Shown one piece after another: positions 63,226 through 64,000 of a DNA stretch of 64,000 nucleotides (position 1 is its first letter; every line of letters begins with the position of its first letter). The translations under genes were made by a program, and so were the position numbers. The stretch comes from Zhihengliuella halotolerans (lineage in GTDB: Bacteria; Actinomycetota; Actinomycetes; Actinomycetales; Micrococcaceae). The DNA is taken from the NCBI RefSeq assembly GCF_004217565.1, contig NZ_SHLA01000001.1, forward strand, positions 1,860,001-1,924,000. The letters are read 5' to 3'. The notes beneath the pieces are model-generated. The model searched no databases. It saw only the letters and a list, made by a program, of their open reading frames with translations, and had not been told where the DNA came from.

Positions 63226-64000
63226 TCAGCCGGCGTCGAGGAAGGCCTGGGCAGCCTCGCGGTGTTGCTGCTCGCCCGTCAGGAGCGCGAATTCGACGTA
63301 GGCGAGCGCGCTGGCCGACAGCAGCGCCGTTCCCCGTTCGGCCAGCCGTTCAGGCACCGCTCCCCCGGCCTCCCGGTAAGCGTCCAGGAGGATGCCGAAC
63401 TCCTCCGGCGTGGACAACGACTGCTGCAGGGCGAAATCGGCCACCGGGTCGGTGACCTTGGCCGTCGTCCAGTCGAGGACCGCGAGGATCCCGGCGTCGG
63501 CCCCGAGCAAAAGGTGCGCCGGGTAGAGCTCGCCGTGGCTGAACCGCATGTCCTCGGGCCACATCGAGTCATCGTCGATCCACCGGTCCCAGCGTTCGCG
63601 GGCGTCAGTCGGGACGTCGAATTCGGCCACTGCGGCGTCGAAGCGGTCACGCCAGGCGGAGCGGACGATCTCAGACGTCTCGACGACGAGGCCCGCACCA
63701 CGCGCTTCCTCCACGTCCGCGGTGTGCAGCTCGGCGAGCAGCCGGCCGAAGGACCGCAGGTAGGCCGGCGCGTCCGAGTCGAAGTGCATGACGGGCGCGC
63801 CGTCGTCGTCGAGGGTCAGGCCCGGCTCTCCGGGCAGCAGCGGGTACGCGATGAGCTCCCCGGTGGCAATCCGCCAATCCGGGATCGCGACGCTGAGGTG
63901 CGGGGCCGCAAAGTCGAGGATGCGCCGCTCGTCCTGGATCTTCGCCGCCACATCGGCACGCCGCGGCACGCGCAGCACCCAGCCGTCACCATCGTCGTCC
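63226..64000 (-). CDS. Phosphotransferase (macrolide 2'-phosphotransferase-like), partial
   Basis: The frame runs off the right edge; about 257 C-terminal residues are visible, starting with DGDGWVLRVPRR, a region typical of Mph proteins. FGRLLAELHT, FSHGELYPAHLLLGADAG and AVLDWTTAKVTDPVADF match the kinase-like catalytic and metal motifs. In the catalytic HxD position the sequence is HGE, a Glu instead of the usual Asp. It may modify macrolides or an unknown substrate; the N-terminus is needed to judge. It is convergent with the paralogue pair, with 9 nt between the stops. Confidence 0.8.
   Translation of the reverse strand, partial: DDDGDGWVLRVPRRADVAAKIQDERRILDFAAPHLSVAIPDWRIATGELIAYPLLPGEPGLTLDDDGAPVMHFDSDAPAYLRSFGRLLAELHTADVEEARGAGLVVETSEIVRSAWRDRFDAAVAEFDVPTDARERWDRWIDDDSMWPEDMRFSHGELYPAHLLLGADAGILAVLDWTTAKVTDPVADFALQQSLSTPEEFGILLDAYREAGGAVPERLAERGTALLSASALAYVEFALLTGEQQHREAAQAFLDAG

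Overview
The window is a chromosomal segment of a very GC-rich actinobacterium, most likely a Micrococcales member close to Micrococcaceae. The evidence is a mycothiol conjugate amidase (mca), many genes that seem to be leaderless behind a TANNNT -10 box, and gene orders that match other actinobacteria. One block, greA - DUF4307 - mca - small membrane protein - DUF255 protein - hemolysin III - cis-prenyltransferase - PhoH2, parallels the order I recall around Rv1080c to Rv1095 of Mycobacterium tuberculosis. A second, mazG - eno - FtsB-like - DUF501 - Ppx/GppA, parallels Rv1021 to Rv1026. The genus cannot be fixed from the sequence. I see no insertion sequence, phage, CRISPR array or replication origin.

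Layout. 1-2.99 kb: a partial MFS exporter divergent from a MarR regulator, a prepilin peptidase, and a hypothetical/GNAT pair. 3.0-11.5 kb: the conserved phoH2 to greA block. 11.5-16.4 kb: an aldose epimerase - AI-2E-type transporter - threonine deaminase operon, a Bax-inhibitor-1 membrane protein, and a tRNA gene with anticodon UAA. 16.4-25.3 kb: NDH-2, a membrane-anchored subtilase, Ppx/GppA, DUF501, FtsB-like protein, enolase, MazG and adenosine deaminase, all on the minus strand. 25.4-36.8 kb: a nucleoside salvage region. It holds a nucleoside hydrolase with an MFS transporter, a GntR regulator, a DedA protein, deoA, cdd, and a BMP-type nucleoside ABC transporter. 36.9-43.2 kb: an M20 amidohydrolase, mannose-1-phosphate guanylyltransferase and the sdhCDAB operon. 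43.2-51.8 kb: an alpha/beta hydrolase and an unassigned catabolic cluster (ThDP decarboxylase-like enzyme, YtcJ-type amidohydrolase, MHS transporter, tandem Lrp regulator, PLP aminotransferase, TetR). 51.8-64 kb: a YihY membrane protein, a 2H phosphoesterase, trpS, exonuclease III, an NhaC-type antiporter, a VOC protein, a DUF4232 lipoprotein, an ABC-2 exporter, a tandem pair of paralogous membrane proteins, and a phosphotransferase cut by the window edge.

The most notable signal is a shared regulatory element of about 66 bp, with a 23-nt identical core. It lies upstream of the MFS/nucleoside hydrolase operon (27850-27915) and again upstream of the BMP/ABC/cdd/deoA operon (36729-36794). Both copies read TTGCAY - 17 bp - TTGTAT with a TTGTATAACAA palindrome over the -10 box, and the GntR gene sits beside the first copy. 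This predicts one nucleoside regulon. The second promoter is followed by a leader of about 217 nt whose inverted repeats cross, a candidate structured RNA switch. Other points worth checking are the class-I-shaped tRNA with a UAA anticodon, a perfect 29-bp hairpin at 62541-62601, and the uncharacterised transaminase/decarboxylase/amidohydrolase cluster.
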